Of a DNA stretch of 64,000 nucleotides, positions 41,701 through 52,089 are shown piece by piece; position 1 is the stretch's first letter, and each line of letters starts with the position of its first letter. The position numbers and the translations under genes were made by a program. Below the pieces are notes generated by a model. That model was given only the letters and a program-made list of their open reading frames with translations, made no database searches and was not told the origin of the DNA. Source of the DNA: Oncomelania hupensis (lineage: Eukaryota > Mollusca > Gastropoda > Littorinimorpha > Pomatiopsidae); the NCBI GenBank assembly GCA_036898135.1, contig CM072520.1, forward strand, positions 1,152,491-1,216,490, in the 5' to 3' direction.

Positions 41701-42269
41701 TTGTACTCTGTTGCTAGACGCTCAAACCTAGTCAGATAGAGATCTAGACCTTCTTCTCTCTCATTGAATGTTCCCAGTGGAAATGACATTCCTTGTACAG
41801 GGTTGGATGCTACCTCTAGCTGATCTGAGTGGGGAGGGGTTGAGGAAGAACTTGAAGCTCCTGATCCCAATCTTCTTAGCTCTAACTCATGCTGTCTGTC
41901 TTTTTCCTTTTCTGCCCTCTCATACTCCCATTTCCTAACTTCTGCTTCTCTCTCTGCTGCTAATGCTGCCTTCTTCTGTTCTCTTTCTGCCTCTAGCTCT
42001 AATTTCCTCGTTTCTCTCTCTGCCTCTAATTTCTTCTGCTCTGCTTCTAATTTCTTCTGCTCTAGTTCTAATTTCTTTTGCTCTGCTTCTAGTTCCGCTT
42101 TTCTCTGTTCTGCTTCGAGTTTCTTCGCCTCTCTCTCTGCTGCTCTCTCTGCCTTAGCTTCCTGTTTCTCTACCTCTGCATTTATATACGCAATTAGGTC
42201 TGCCCCTGCTAAGTGTAAAGCTTCCCCTAATTCCTTGAAGCGCAATCTCAAGGCCACTGGGTCCGACAT
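38709..42269 (-). CDS. Gag-protease-integrase, RT deleted, zinc finger damaged (array unit 3)
   Basis: Frame of 1186 codons from the ATG at 42269. It is more diverged than units 1 and 2 and has a longer coiled coil with extra KKLEAEQ-type repeats. The CCHC knuckle, D-T-G protease and D-X35-E integrase core are present. A 12-base in-frame deletion near 40283 removes four residues of the integrase HHCC finger, including its last cysteine, so zinc binding and probably integration should fail. The RT deletion has the same AGAA joint (39336-39339) as units 1 and 2, so it predates their divergence. The ~209-residue wrong-frame tail is again open. Confidence 0.9.
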   Translation of the reverse strand: MSDPVALRLRFKELGEALHLAGADLIAYINAEVEKQEAKAERAAEREAKKLEAEQRKAELEAEQKKLELEQKKLEAEQKKLEAERETRKLELEAEREQKKAALAAEREAEVRKWEYERAEKEKDRQHELELRRLGSGASSSSSTPPHSDQLEVASNPVQGMSFPLGTFNEREEGLDLYLTRFERLATEYKLDPTHWSFKLSQGLRGKAYDIYSKLPTDRVTDYHKVKEALLTGFELTGECYRQKFRTNRRVKGESYAQFADRLSKTLDKWISQSATAKTYDGLTELLVWEQLRETMTPELRTFSVEQGAERLEDLVKVADRYVAAHGEAKSFRRDLKPNGKEAQKRSPNREERTANKPNNPRPGQNKGPNTEFGKRGPAEQRQYCSFCNRTNHSTAECFKLAAQRREERESRPAHRVLTQSSGNKPHTIGDHPSVTDTVKVNGKEANCLYDTGLSYDAIVSESLVSRADLTDKTVDLQGADLTKPTTTCPIAWIEVESRYVTGRIQAAVLQKPLYDLVLGCRYVFLGTPPKTVEIAAVQTRAQAKTQPPQPEFAPNPGLEEIKTAQKEDTSIAKCFQKLPKAHTPPHKGDFYMEEGVLHRQGDGDHTQLVLPATLRAQVLELGHSMPLSGHMGIGATVQRISAHYYWPGITEDVKRYVKSCHHSPRHHTVPVTLGPSVVVGVPFQQVSVDIVGPLPMTKKRNRFLLTLVDACTMWCEAVPLPAIDTKKIADALIAIFTRVGFPDSIRTDNGSQFTGRLMQDVFELIQVHHIRTPPYHPASNGQVERLNGTLLTILRKVADDNPEAWDTYVNAALFAYRETPHAATGYTPSTLLFGRPLAGPLEALRRSWTEAKIDDTPRGATKYVADLQETLKATWKKAGEALKKARARQAKYYNRHAKDRELQVGDQVLLLLPSGTNKLDIAWRGPYWVTAKKSKTVYQVEVNGRARYHHINLLKKYTDRPATPSTHTWMAIAIAEEVHPQLQQHRRTTDKWNPENRPGQSSMDSRMRDSIPNTQGQNDIGASTPPTRFDSAIRSSHRRKRLRPRSSTATARPQECRDAIPCRLRQQKIETRRDPLRHVGERMPWTSLGHTEVSTLPVWDTLHSSGGPPTTIVPGSLQILELSPDAMGTHPSSILIPNRVHPRQREPRSRLPQSPSRGGHSSCRPPITTKGHSTRIRPRPVKPCH
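38723..39214 (-). pseudogene. RNase H remnant (unit 3)
   Basis: 163-codon frame with the same RNase H motifs as units 1 and 2, out of frame with the upstream polyprotein. Confidence 0.8.
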
Positions 42270-42641
42270 TGCCAAACGTGTCTATGAACAACCTCTGAAT
42301 CACGTGGAATACCAAAACACTAGCAATATTGCAAGTCAATAACAACAATGCAAAGACAATCAAATTCGTAATCAATAATAGAATAAAACAAGAGTCAAAT
42401 GGCATACAACAGTTATTTAAGCAAAACCTGCAAAAGAACAATGCAACATACAGACACAAAAATAATTGAAGCAAACAAGTTTTTAGCTAAAGAATAGTGC
42501 ACCAAAACTGATCAGTGTTATACCCTTACACTATTCTAAGTTATTCTACTACTACTACTGTTATCTAATTTTATTGTACTTAGATCCGGTTATACCCAAT
42601 TCCTATTATACACAGATCCTAGCTAGGCTCGCCAATTAAAG

Positions 42642-44146
42642 TGTCACGTGGGGTTTATGGGCTCTGCACAATGGAATTATGGACCCTCACGTTTATTCGG
42701 TGGGAACTGCTAGTAAGTCACCCTATGAATTACTTTAATAAATTTATTTGTTTAGCTCGTTCTGTGTTAAGGTTGGGGTGCAGAAATAGATAGAAAAATG
42801 GTAAAAGATTACTGTCACACTAGCTTTCACACGGCTATGAATCATATGTAGTCCAGCCACTTGATAACAGTTAAAATCACACATTTATTTCTTCTACTCT
42901 ATACAAGATTCTCTAAGTACTAATCTAACTTAAAATGTCTCAGTTACTGCTAATAGTTCGATCGCTGATAGTCTAGGCAGCTGTTATATCTTCATCGGGC
43001 ACTTGCTATTATATCTCATGTAGATTTGGACTACTGTGGTCCGTTTTACAGTTTCTGAAGAGTTGGACTACTGTGGTCCTGTTATGATCAGTTTAAGTGC
43101 ACCTTCGTTTTTGCACTTAACTGCTAGATGGTGCGTGCGAAGTCCTTCTGTGAGGTAGCTTCTGGTACACCTTTGTCGTTGTGTAGTTGGGTTCCCTTGC
43201 CACGCTGTGGGGTCTGACAGGGTGTTTTTCAAGGTAGCTCTTTCCGACTTGTGCGGTAGAGGCTCCTCAACCAACTAGTCGTTTCTGTGGAGTGGGGTGC
43301 ACAGGATAGCTCGCCTGCTCGTCTGTAATATAAGAGACGAAATTCTGCACAACCCTGAATAATCGGTTTGTGCAGAGCGTCTCACTGAAAGCCAAAGTAG
43401 CCCTCAGTGATAGCTCCACATCTCTATACATAAGCGACGAACATTCTGCTACTTCCGGGGTCCACTGGAATCTCACTCTAAATTCCTATACATACATAAA
43501 TATCAATCGTGTCTAACTATACACATACAGAATTAATAATATTATAAACATTCAGTGGTACAGCCACTGGTCTGCAAACATACATATAAGTTAAACAACA
43601 GTGGTTCCGTATGGTATACAACATGGCGGCGCAACCGGTCGTGTTTCGCCACGTGTTCGGCTGTTCCACATGGTCACGCAAATTCGGATTAACAATTCAC
43701 ATTTATGCATAGCAAATTCCACAAACATAATTTCAACAATAATATAAATATATCACGATGAAACAGAAGTGTGTTCATTTACCTGTTTGACAAGTTCAGG
43801 CCCGTGTTGACTAAATAGAATTCTGAGATTCTAAAGTCCTGCTTCCTGGTCTATGAGTGGAGATAGTTCTCTGCTAGCTATTGAGATGTTGACTCTTCCT
43901 CGTCTCACACACGACTGATTCAAACTGTGCTAGGATCTGACACAGTCACAACTGCTCTACCCGCTTAGCCTGCTTCTGATTGGTTAAAACGGTCCGATTC
44001 AAAGCTCAAGTGCTGACTCACTACGCAGCGTGGGTCGGGCTCGCGGTGTGTACTTTGCTGTGTAATAGACTGACTCTCTACTGTTACAAAGACTACACAA
44101 GGCTAAATAGTCAACAAGCAGAGTTAAAACTAGCCAGTTCATGACA
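42642..44146 (-). repeat. LTR4 of the array (5' LTR of unit 3)
   Basis: 1505 bp. It lacks the GATAGCTCGG triplication and has the plus-strand element's version of several stretches (for example GCTAGATGGTGCGTGCGAAG near 43122-43142). It is closer to 2035-3545 than to LTR1-3, so unit 3 has unmatched LTRs. Confidence 0.93.
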
Positions 44147-44677
44147 GTTACCTGCATTATTTTGCTAATGTCCAAGATTTTCCTCCCAAACCCAACGACA
44201 ATAGCACCCACAACAACTACACACATTGCCGCTGCTTTTGCTACAAGCAGGAGAGATCTAAAAAAACAACCACAGCCTACTGGAATTGTGTTACCTGCAT
44301 TATTTTGCTAATGTCCAAGATTTTCCTCCCAAACCCAACGACAATAGCACCCACAACAACTACACACATTGCCGCTGCTTTTGCTACAAGCAGCAGAGAT
44401 CTAAAAAAAAAAACCACAGCCTACTGGAATTGTGTTACCTGCATTATTTTGCTGATGTCCAAGATTTTCCTCCCAAACCCAACGACAATAGCACCCACAA
44501 CAACTACACACATTGCCGCTGCTTTTGCTACAAGCAGGAGAGATCTAAAAAAACAATTACAGCCTACTGGAATTGTGTTACCTGCATTATTTTGCTAATG
44601 TCCCAGATTTTCCTCCCAAACCCAACGACAATAGCACCCACAACAACTACACACATTGCTGCTGCTTTTGCTACTAC
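44147..44677. repeat. 143-bp tandem repeat, 3.7 copies
   Basis: Units start GTTACCTGCATTATTTTGCT at 44147, 44290, 44434 and 44577; the last is cut short. Each contains CCTCCCAAACCCAACGACAA and GCCGCTGCTTTTGCTAC. The first unit starts exactly at the end of LTR4, so the array boundary coincides with a repeat-unit boundary. Confidence 0.95.
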
Positions 44678-44719
44678 AATTATATATTTGATTTATTTCA
44701 TCGTTCGTATATTGTGCTT

Positions 44720-44970
44720 TCCAGCTCTAGAGCTGCTACTACTACTGATGCTGCTACTACTATTAATACTACTATTTTCTGCTGCTACTACTACTACTAC
44801 TACTATTGCTGCTACTACTACTAGTACTACTTCTTTTATTGCTGCTACTACTACTAGCCTACTACTACTACTACTATTTTTTGCTGCTGCTGTTGTTACT
44901 CCATCTCTTCCTCCTATCACTGCTACTACTACTACTGCTGCTGCTACTACTACTACTACTACTATTTTAT
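44720..44970. repeat. Imperfect CTA/CTG trinucleotide tract
   Basis: (CTA)n with CTG and TTT interruptions; a further (CTA)n lies at 45115-45155. Confidence 0.9.
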
Positions 44971-45002
44971 TTATTTATTTATCATCTATTTATTTAACTG
45001 TT

Positions 45003-45112
45003 TTTATATAGCGCTTTTCCAGATCAAGAGCTGCTCAAAGCGCTGACCTATACAGGATCTGACTCAAGCCGCCGAGGCATCCACTTGCAGAAGTTGGGAG
45101 CATCGTCGAACC
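45003..45112 (-). repeat. Dispersed repeat family A, 3' end
   Basis: ATATAGCGCTTTTCCAGATC, then AAGAGCTGCTCAAAGCGCTG: the reverse complement of the tail at 55355-55395. The copy is 5'-truncated. Confidence 0.7.
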
Positions 45113-45339
45113 TTAAGACTACTACTACTACTAGTATCACTACTACTACTATTACTACCTCTAACTTCTGCTTACTGCAATGTCTTCTATCTTTCCTGCA
45201 TTAATAATACCTTCACCTGTTTCCGCTCAAGTCTACTTTCACCCCTCACAATCCTCCTCTCACCCACTGCTCTCTTTCTCTCTCTCTCACTCACTCCCTC
45301 CCTCTCTCTGTCACTGTAACTGAAGTGGTCATAGTAGAG

Positions 45340-45545
45340 TATGAAGAAGCAGTTTGATGGACAGTTGAGTGAGATCGGTTCAAACACGACGGTCCGCTGA
45401 CGACCGACGGACACTTCTTCAAGTCGATCATGGACTTCTTGCTTATGCTTATGGATTTCTAGGCGGACTCGGTGGATTTGCTGGTGGACTACGTGGCAGA
45501 CTCGGTGGCCCGAAAGATGGACTATACCGTGGGTTGAGACAATGT
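45340..45545. repeat. Degenerate GGACTCGGTGGATT-type repeat
   Basis: Short repeated words (GACTCGGTGGATTTG, GGACTACGTGGCAGACTCGG). Similar words recur at 46838-47060 (CTCAGTGGATTGCG, GGACTTCATTATGGATT). This looks like a decayed tandem repeat. A (TC)n tract lies at 45748-45796. Confidence 0.5.
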
Positions 45546-45742
45546 GCATGATGGGCAACGAGAGGGACAGATACGTGTTGCTGTTGCCTGACAAAAAAAA
45601 AACTCTGGACATAAAATCTTTCTTAACACACTGCATACATCACATGCATTCACAACAATTCTAACACATTTTCTGGCTATTATAATACTGTCAATCTCAA
45701 TGTTGTTAGTAGACATGTTGCCACAGCAACAACTATCGAATG

Positions 45743-45791
<49 letters not shown>

Positions 45792-45918
45792 CTCTCCTAC
45801 GTTTCTGTATTTATTTATTTTTAATTTATTTATTTAGATTTTGGGGGTGAGTGTGGGCTTGTCTATATTAATATCACTGTGGTTAAGACATTATACGTTT
45901 TTCGCACCTTTGCGTGGG

Positions 45919-46017
45919 ATATGGACAATTGTCACAATCGAGATCGGACAATATTCACCAGCCTGCTTGGCGTGCGGTTGCAGTATTGTTCGATCTAGAT
46001 GTGACAATTTTTCATAT
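45919..46017. other. 99-nt imperfect hairpin
   Basis: Left arm 45919-45955 and right arm 45982-46017 are inverted complements with about six mismatches, some of which would be G-U in RNA, and one bulge, around a 26-nt loop. The size and shape resemble a microRNA precursor or a very small palindromic MITE. Neither is established. The 300 bases on each side hold no gene. Confidence 0.5.
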
Positions 46018-46837
46018 TCGACGTCTACGATGCGAATAATATTAATGTATCAATTTCTTCAATTGGTAAAACAAAACAGGAATTAAAATTAGACTAGAGG
46101 AGAAAGACGTGTGTGAAGGACCACTATACACATTGCTTTCCAATAATGTCATCCGAATGCGCAACAAAAAAATAGTCCAAAATTCAGAAGCTTTCCTTCT
46201 CATTTAGGTAGCACGCACACAAATATAACCGCACGCGCACACACCTCATCACACCCAAGCACACACACACACTCAAACACACACACAGAGTAACGAATAA
46301 AAGAACATGACGCATGACAAGAGTCTTCAACCAAACTTGACCAGTGAAAAACAACACCAGTTTCTTCCATTGATTCGTCTCCTCTTCGTTCAAAATGTAG
46401 GCCTAGTCTTCAGTGAACTCTAGCGTAGACATCCAATAAAAAACGATGCCAGTTTCATTTGCTGATTCAGGCGGTCCATTTACTCTTTTGGTTCCTCCTT
46501 TCTTTGAGATAATGGATGCTGTAGCAACAATTAGTGACGGTTTGGCAATAAATCCTTGCTGCTTTAGCGCGTCTTATGAAATACAAGATGACCGTTTGGT
46601 TTTTCAGTCTTTTGCAGAAAAAGCACAGGAGACTGCGGTTTGTACATGGGTTAAAGTAGGTCCTGTATTCTAACGATTTACATATTTCACAGCTTGCCAG
46701 GAACATCATCATTTGTGATTGGTCAATAGCCTTGCGATGTCGGTTTTAGTCACACTTTACTTGGGCAATGAAAATATAAGACACTTGTGGAAATCAATAC
46801 ATTAAGGTTTGAAGCTCAAATTTAAAAATCCGCGAGA

Positions 46838-47060
46838 TCGACTCGGCAGACTCCGCATCATTCTTAGACTGATTCGCTGACTCAGTGGATTGCGCCGTTG
46901 ACTCAATGGATTATGTCATAAACTGCATGGGACTGCATGACGGTTACACAAGAGTGGATTGTGTCAGGAACTCCGTGGATTGCATCATGGACTTCATTAT
47001 GGATTTCGTTGTAGACTCAGTGGAATTTCGAGGTGGACTTATAAGTGGATAATGCGTCTT
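46838..47060. repeat. Degenerate CTCAGTGGATTGCGTC-type repeat
   Basis: Irregular 20-28-bp repeats of GACTCAGTGGATTGC and GGACTTCAT. The region 46100-46837 has CA-rich sequence and a 75-codon open frame (46446-46673) that I do not recognise. 47061-47800 shows no feature I can support. Confidence 0.5.
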
Positions 47061-48210
47061 GGACTTGGTGATTGAGGCTTGGAGTTATGTTGACTACTTT
47101 GTGGGTATAGCGACCTGCGTAATGTATTTGGTGGACAGCTTCAGGATGGGCAGAGGTGGTGGGGATGGAGGAGCTTGATGGATCATATGATGGATTTATC
47201 TTTCTCATCATCAACGCTGATTAAGTGCTGGGTGCCCGAAATGCGAACGGTCACTTTCGATCAAGCGTCTCCAAGGCCACCGAGTGAACTGGTCGACTTT
47301 AATCTGCAGTTATCCCACCAGGTGGATCTCGCTACACAAGGTCCAACGATCACGGTACGGGATCATCTCCTATAATGTCCAAATGTTAATCAGTACTGGT
47401 CAATATTTAGCTTGCAGTTATATAACTTCGCCCTGGTTATATCTCCACTAAAGCACTCGCTCGCTATGTTTGTGTCCAACTTTTCACCTCCCCCCGTTTT
47501 TCCCTCCCCCCGTTTTCCCAATTCTCTCCTCGAGGATCGACGATGATCAGTTACTTCATCATTGGCGCATGCAAGCTGCTGGGGAAATATTTCAGCGTCT
47601 TCCCCTTCAGCACGCTTCATCCAACACGTCGTCCATCGTTGATCATCAAATGTCTTACCCATTGAAAGTCTTTCAACGTTACATTGTGGATGCGTGTGCG
47701 CACAGCTTTACAAATAATTTTGGAAGTGCAAACAAGGCGAAGCAGCATGTGCGTCAAGACGAAGTAGTGCCCACTTTTAAATAGAAACAAATACAGTATG
47801 AAATCCAGACTTCATCAATTGCAGCCATTGACGTCAAAGATGAAAATATATACCCACGAAATTGTATTGTTAAATTGACCCCGCCGTAAATGATAAAAGC
47901 TTTTTATTTTCCTTTCACAATCTTGCAAATATTTTATATTATTTTATTTTATTCTGTATTATTTTATTTTGTAGTAGTTTTTTTCTTATATTTCTTTTAT
48001 TTGTTTATTTAATGTGATTTTATTTGTTTTTTTAATTATTTATTTATTTAACTGTACTTAATTATGTTTAGAATGTATTTTATTTAATGCACTTTAATTT
48101 TATTCTATTAAATTAATTAATTCTTTTATTTTAATTTATTTTATTTAATTTATTTTTGTTTTTATTGATTGATTTATTTTATTATGTAAGCTCTTTATTT
48201 TCTAACAATG

Positions 48211-48313
<103 letters not shown>

Positions 48314-48339
48314 AATGTGTATATTATATTTTTTTTAAC

Positions 48340-48495
<156 letters not shown>

Positions 48496-48659
48496 TTATT
48501 CAATTGCACTACTTTTTAATATCCTTATTTCGGCTCCAACTCTAAACTTTAGTAATAGCTTCCTTTTTGACTCTTCTGTATCTGTTGAAACCTATAGATT
48601 TATGTCTCTTTATGCTTGAACCTTCATTTTCTAAACCTTAGTTATGTCCCTTGACTGGT

Positions 48660-50627
48660 TGTTGGTTGATCTTACAGCTTTTTGGTGGCGTAACTGACCG
48701 GAAATAATTCCCTTCGTGGTCTTGCATCAGTATAGCGCCGATGCCCTCGTCCGCTGCGTCTGTTCTTAAGACGAATTCCTTGGAAGTTTCGGGCTACTGG
48801 ACCGATTTATACTGACACCAGCGGGCCAGTTGTTGGTAAAGAGTAGTCACCCATATGCGAAAGTGTCGTGTGACTATAATCTACAAAACAAACAAACAAA
48901 CAAGTTTCGGGCAGTCCTAGCACCGGATCCTTCGAAAGTAGGTCGCGCACAGTCTGGTATGCCTCTTCACTTGAGCCGGTCCCCACTGCACTTGGTTAGG
49001 ACAGCCTTTCCGCACCAGATTGCTGTGATGGCGGAGTAGTTCGGTATGAACTCCCTATAATACCCAGCCAATCCCAGGAAAGACCGCACTTGCTTCTTTG
49101 TTTGGGTACGTGGAGTGTTCAAAATCTTGGTGACGTTTTCCAACATAAGCCATTTGTGTCCTTTCAGTGAACGACCGACCGATAAAGTCGACGTTGTCAG
49201 TTCCCAGAATGCACATGCTGGGTCTCACCGTCAGGTTAGCTTCTGTTAGACGGTGAAACAGCTTCTTCAAGGTCAACAGATGCTCTTTACAGGTCTCGGT
49301 GTGGACTAGCAAGTCGTCCCAGTAACATACGACGTTGTCCATCCCGTTCAGCATCTTCCTCATTCCTCTCTTCAGGGTAGCACTGCTGTTGACCATGCCA
49401 AAGGCATCCACAGGCATTCATACGTCCCATCAAGAGTTATAAAAGCAGTCTTTGGTATGTCCTGTTGACGCACGGAAACTTGCTAATAACCTTTGCTAAA
49501 GTCAATCTTTGAGAAGAACTTGCTCCTCGATCATTGACGGAACAGGTCTGCTGCAGTAGGCATCGGCTTAGGGTCGAAAACGGTGATGTTGTTAATCTTC
49601 CTGTAGTTGATGCATACTCTGTTGCTCCCGTCCTACTTCACGACCACGACAGGAAACGCGTAGGGGGAACTGGACTCCATGATGATCTCCAACTTCAGCA
49701 TCTCATCGATGTCTTTCTTCAATGATTCGCGGTTATTGAAAGGGATCGGGAAAGGCTTGGATCGAACGGGAATGTCTGAAGTAAGGTGGACTTCATGTTA
49801 GACCAAAGTTGTGGAGCCTGGGACATCACTGAAGTTATGGGGAAACTCGCCGATAAGGTCATTGAGCTCCATCTTTTGACCTTTAGTCAGGCTTGGTCCT
49901 AGTTTAATATCTTCAGTGCCTTCTTTGCTGTGGAAGTCTCCACGTTCCAACAGTTCTTCGCTGTCAAAGCTGTTGTCAATCTCAGCTGCTGCTGCTGCTT
50001 GTACAGTCTCTGGTGGTCGTTCCACGTACAGCTTAAGGAGATTGACGTAGTATATCTTGGAATGCTGGCCTTCACCTTGTAGTCGTTGATCCTTACCACG
50101 GCCTCCACTTCGTACGGGCGTTTCCACTGCATCAGGAACTTATTGTGGTCGGTAGGTAGCAGTACCAGCACTTTGTTGCCAGGTTTGAACTTCCTGTTCA
50201 CAGCCCTGCGGTCATAGTAATGCTTTCCACAATCCTGGGACTTCTTCAGGTTTTCTCCAGCTATCTCGAGAGTCCGCTCACGCTTCTCCCGTAGCTCAAA
50301 CACGTACTGGTAGCTGTTCTTCACCTCTGGGGTTTCTACTTCTTTCGTCCACAGTTCTTTCAGGATGTGCATCGGCCCTCGGATGGTTCTTCTGTACAAC
50401 AGCTCGAATAGATAAAAACCGGTGGACTCTTGCGGTACTTCTCTGTAGGCGAACGGTAAGGCATTGATGAAGCGATGCCACTGTTTGGGCTGCTCGCTGC
50501 ACAGTTTCTTCAGGGTGGACTTTAGCGTAGCACTGAACTTCTCGACGAGCCCTTTACACATTGGATGGTGGAGTGTCGTAGTCAAATGCCGGATGATCAG
50601 CAGTCTGTTGACCTCCTTCATGCCAGA
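48660..50627 (-). mobile_element. Decayed second Gmr1-like element (integrase-RT-RNase H)
   Basis: On the minus strand the order is integrase C-terminal half (50621-49900), spacer, RT (49720-49055) and RNase H start (48795-48675). Integrase again precedes RT, so this is a second, clearly different family with Gmr1-type order. There are several frameshifts and stops. Gag, protease and the first part of integrase are missing. The right edge joins abruptly to an LTR-C-like fragment at 50628. Confidence 0.8.
48675..50621 (-). pseudogene. Broken integrase-RT-RNase H polyprotein
   Basis: Integrase is seen from the catalytic-Glu region (GLVEKFSATLKSTLKKL, with INALPFAYREVPQESTG) to an RPYEV motif replacing GPY. 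A frameshift near 50050-50120 follows. RT is read in pieces: INYRKIN and KIDFSKGY (near 49600 and 49470, with in-frame stops) and YWDDLLVHT (near 49310), the catalytic box with Trp at the x position. RNase H begins FVLRTDAADEGIGAILMQ (near 48765). It is clearly non-functional. Sequence differs strongly from the 2-10 kb family, so it is not one of its copies. Confidence 0.8.
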
Positions 50628-50795
50628 AAATTCTCAACAATATTGACCGGCGAATATTATCAAGTTTGTGCAAAGCTTCTTCTAGCAACTGCACAAATTC
50701 AAAACAAAGGTAAATACACAGTGTCATTGCGTGCTTCGCAAAACAAAATGATAGGATCTATTGTGCGGTTCTCAATCGCTACACCTTGTTAAATA
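50628..50795 (-). repeat. LTR family C fragment
   Basis: Shares with 53955-54095 the blocks ATTCTC(C)AA(C/T)AATAT, AAAGGTAAATA, TTTGCAAAACRAAA-like and GAT(C)TATYGTGCG in the same order and orientation. It is a diverged internal piece of the solo-LTR family. It is attached directly to the decayed element at 48660-50627. Confidence 0.6.
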
Positions 50796-50959
50796 AAATT
50801 GTTATCTTATCTAATCTTATCTTATTTTATCGCTTCCCACACGTTCAAGTAGGTCACGCAACACTGCTCCTGTATCAGGGCTAACTACTTCCGGATGACG
50901 GAGTACAATATTCTGCTGCGTTTTCCTGGTGAATTTCACCAATTTTCGTCTTAGTAACT

Positions 50960-51061
<102 letters not shown>

Positions 51062-51156
51062 GATTACTTGCGTTTCCAAGGTACGATCATGTCTTTGTGA
51101 GAATGGTTTTGGCTATGTATAGATGAACCAAAGTGTTGGTAACATGAAAGAATTTT

Positions 51157-52075
51157 TCCTATCCTATCCTATCCTGTCCCGTAACCCGGAGGTCGTAAGG
51201 GCACCACAGATGATCGTTTAACCAGCATACTCCATCTTTCTCTGTCCTCAGCAGCCCTGATGGCGTGGCTCAGTGTCAAACCAGTCCATTCTCGAATGTT
51301 GTCCTCCCACCTCTTTTTCGGTCTCCCTCTTCTTCTACCTCCTTGCACTGTGCCTTGCAGAATGGTCTTTGCAAGACCTGATGATCTGGTGACGTGGCCA
51401 TACCATCGGAGTTTCATTTTCTTCACCACTGTGAGCAGGTCATCGTGTTGTCCAATGGCTTGTGTGATGGTCTGTCGGACTTCGTCGTTGGTGATGTGCT
51501 GGGTATAGGAAATGTCCAGAAGTCTTCTGTTGCACCTCATCTCCATGCTTTGTATTCTTCGTTGGAGATCTGCTGTGAGGGTCCATGCTTCGCAAGCATA
51601 TAGGAAGATGGAGATGACAAGGGAGCGCAGCAGTCTTACTTTGGAATGTAGACTGATGGTCCTGTCTTTCCAAATGGACTTAACCCTTATCAGGGCAGCA
51701 GTTGTTTGTTCGATCCTGGAGAGGACTTCCTGTCGGGACCCATTGTCTGATACAATGGCTCCTAAATATTTAAAGCTATGCACTGTGTTGAGGGATTGGC
51801 CTTGGACTTTGATGTCCGTGTTGATGCCATTGGTGTTGTTGGTCATCATTTTGGTCTTCTCTGCACTTATTTCCATTCCATAAGCTCTGGAGGTGGTGTC
51901 AAGCGTCTGTACCAGCTGTTCAAGTTCTGTTTTCCTCTCCATCCAATCCATCAATGGCATCCGCAAAACGAAGATTGGAGATTGCTCTACCCACTATGCT
52001 GACTGTGCCTTCGTGATCTGCAAGGGCATCTGGTATGATGCGCTCTAGGAAGATGTTGAAGAGTGTTGGAGAGTG
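51157..52075 (-). mobile_element. RTE-like LINE 3' portion
   Basis: Tail TCCTATCCTATCCTATCC at 51157, then the 3' end and C-terminal coding part up to the RT palm near 51990 and some further RT sequence to about 52075. It is the longest RTE-like coding stretch in the window and gives the uninterrupted sequence against which the 18067-20242 insertion can be checked. It is 5'-truncated. Confidence 0.85.
51169..52040 (-). pseudogene. RTE-like RT palm and C-terminal domain, frameshifted
   Basis: Near 51975 the frame reads NLRFADAIDGLDG, where a functional RT has FADD, so one catalytic aspartate is lost. A one-base shift follows, and a 265-codon frame continues with TELEQLVQTLD, KTKMMTNN, FKYLGAIVSDNG (RT thumb), LRSLVISIFLYACEAWTL, QHITNDEV, KLRWYGHVTRSSGL and GRPKKRWEDNIREWTG. 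The pattern is RTE/BovB-type. It is dead as a polymerase. Confidence 0.82.
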
Positions 52076-52089
52076 TTGAAAGAAATGTT

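Larger units (their letters stand above)
25780..44146 (-). mobile_element. Tandem array of three RT-less Gmr1-like elements sharing four LTRs
   Basis: Order on the window: LTR1 25780-27319, internal 27320-31395, LTR2 31396-32941, internal 32942-37017, LTR3 37018-38555, internal 38556-42641, LTR4 42642-44146. LTR starts are spaced 5616, 5622 and 5624 bp. Internal 1 and 2 are both 4076 bp and almost identical; internal 3 is 4086 bp and more diverged. LTR1-3 differ by a handful of bases (a 6-bp AGCCTA gain in LTR2, two single-base losses in LTR3), whereas LTR4 is clearly different. The bases flanking the array (ATCAC before, GTTAC after) do not form a target duplication. All three units lack the RT. 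Confidence 0.93.

Noticed and set aside
45369..45551. Gly-rich 60-codon frame (GFLGGLGGFAGGL)
   Set aside because: Arises from the degenerate GGACTCGGTGGATT repeat, which recurs at 46.8-47.1 kb.
46446..46673. 75-codon frame MPVSFADSGG...
   Set aside because: Looks protein-like but has no recognised homologue, no conserved neighbours and no splice context that I can defend. Left out as a gene.
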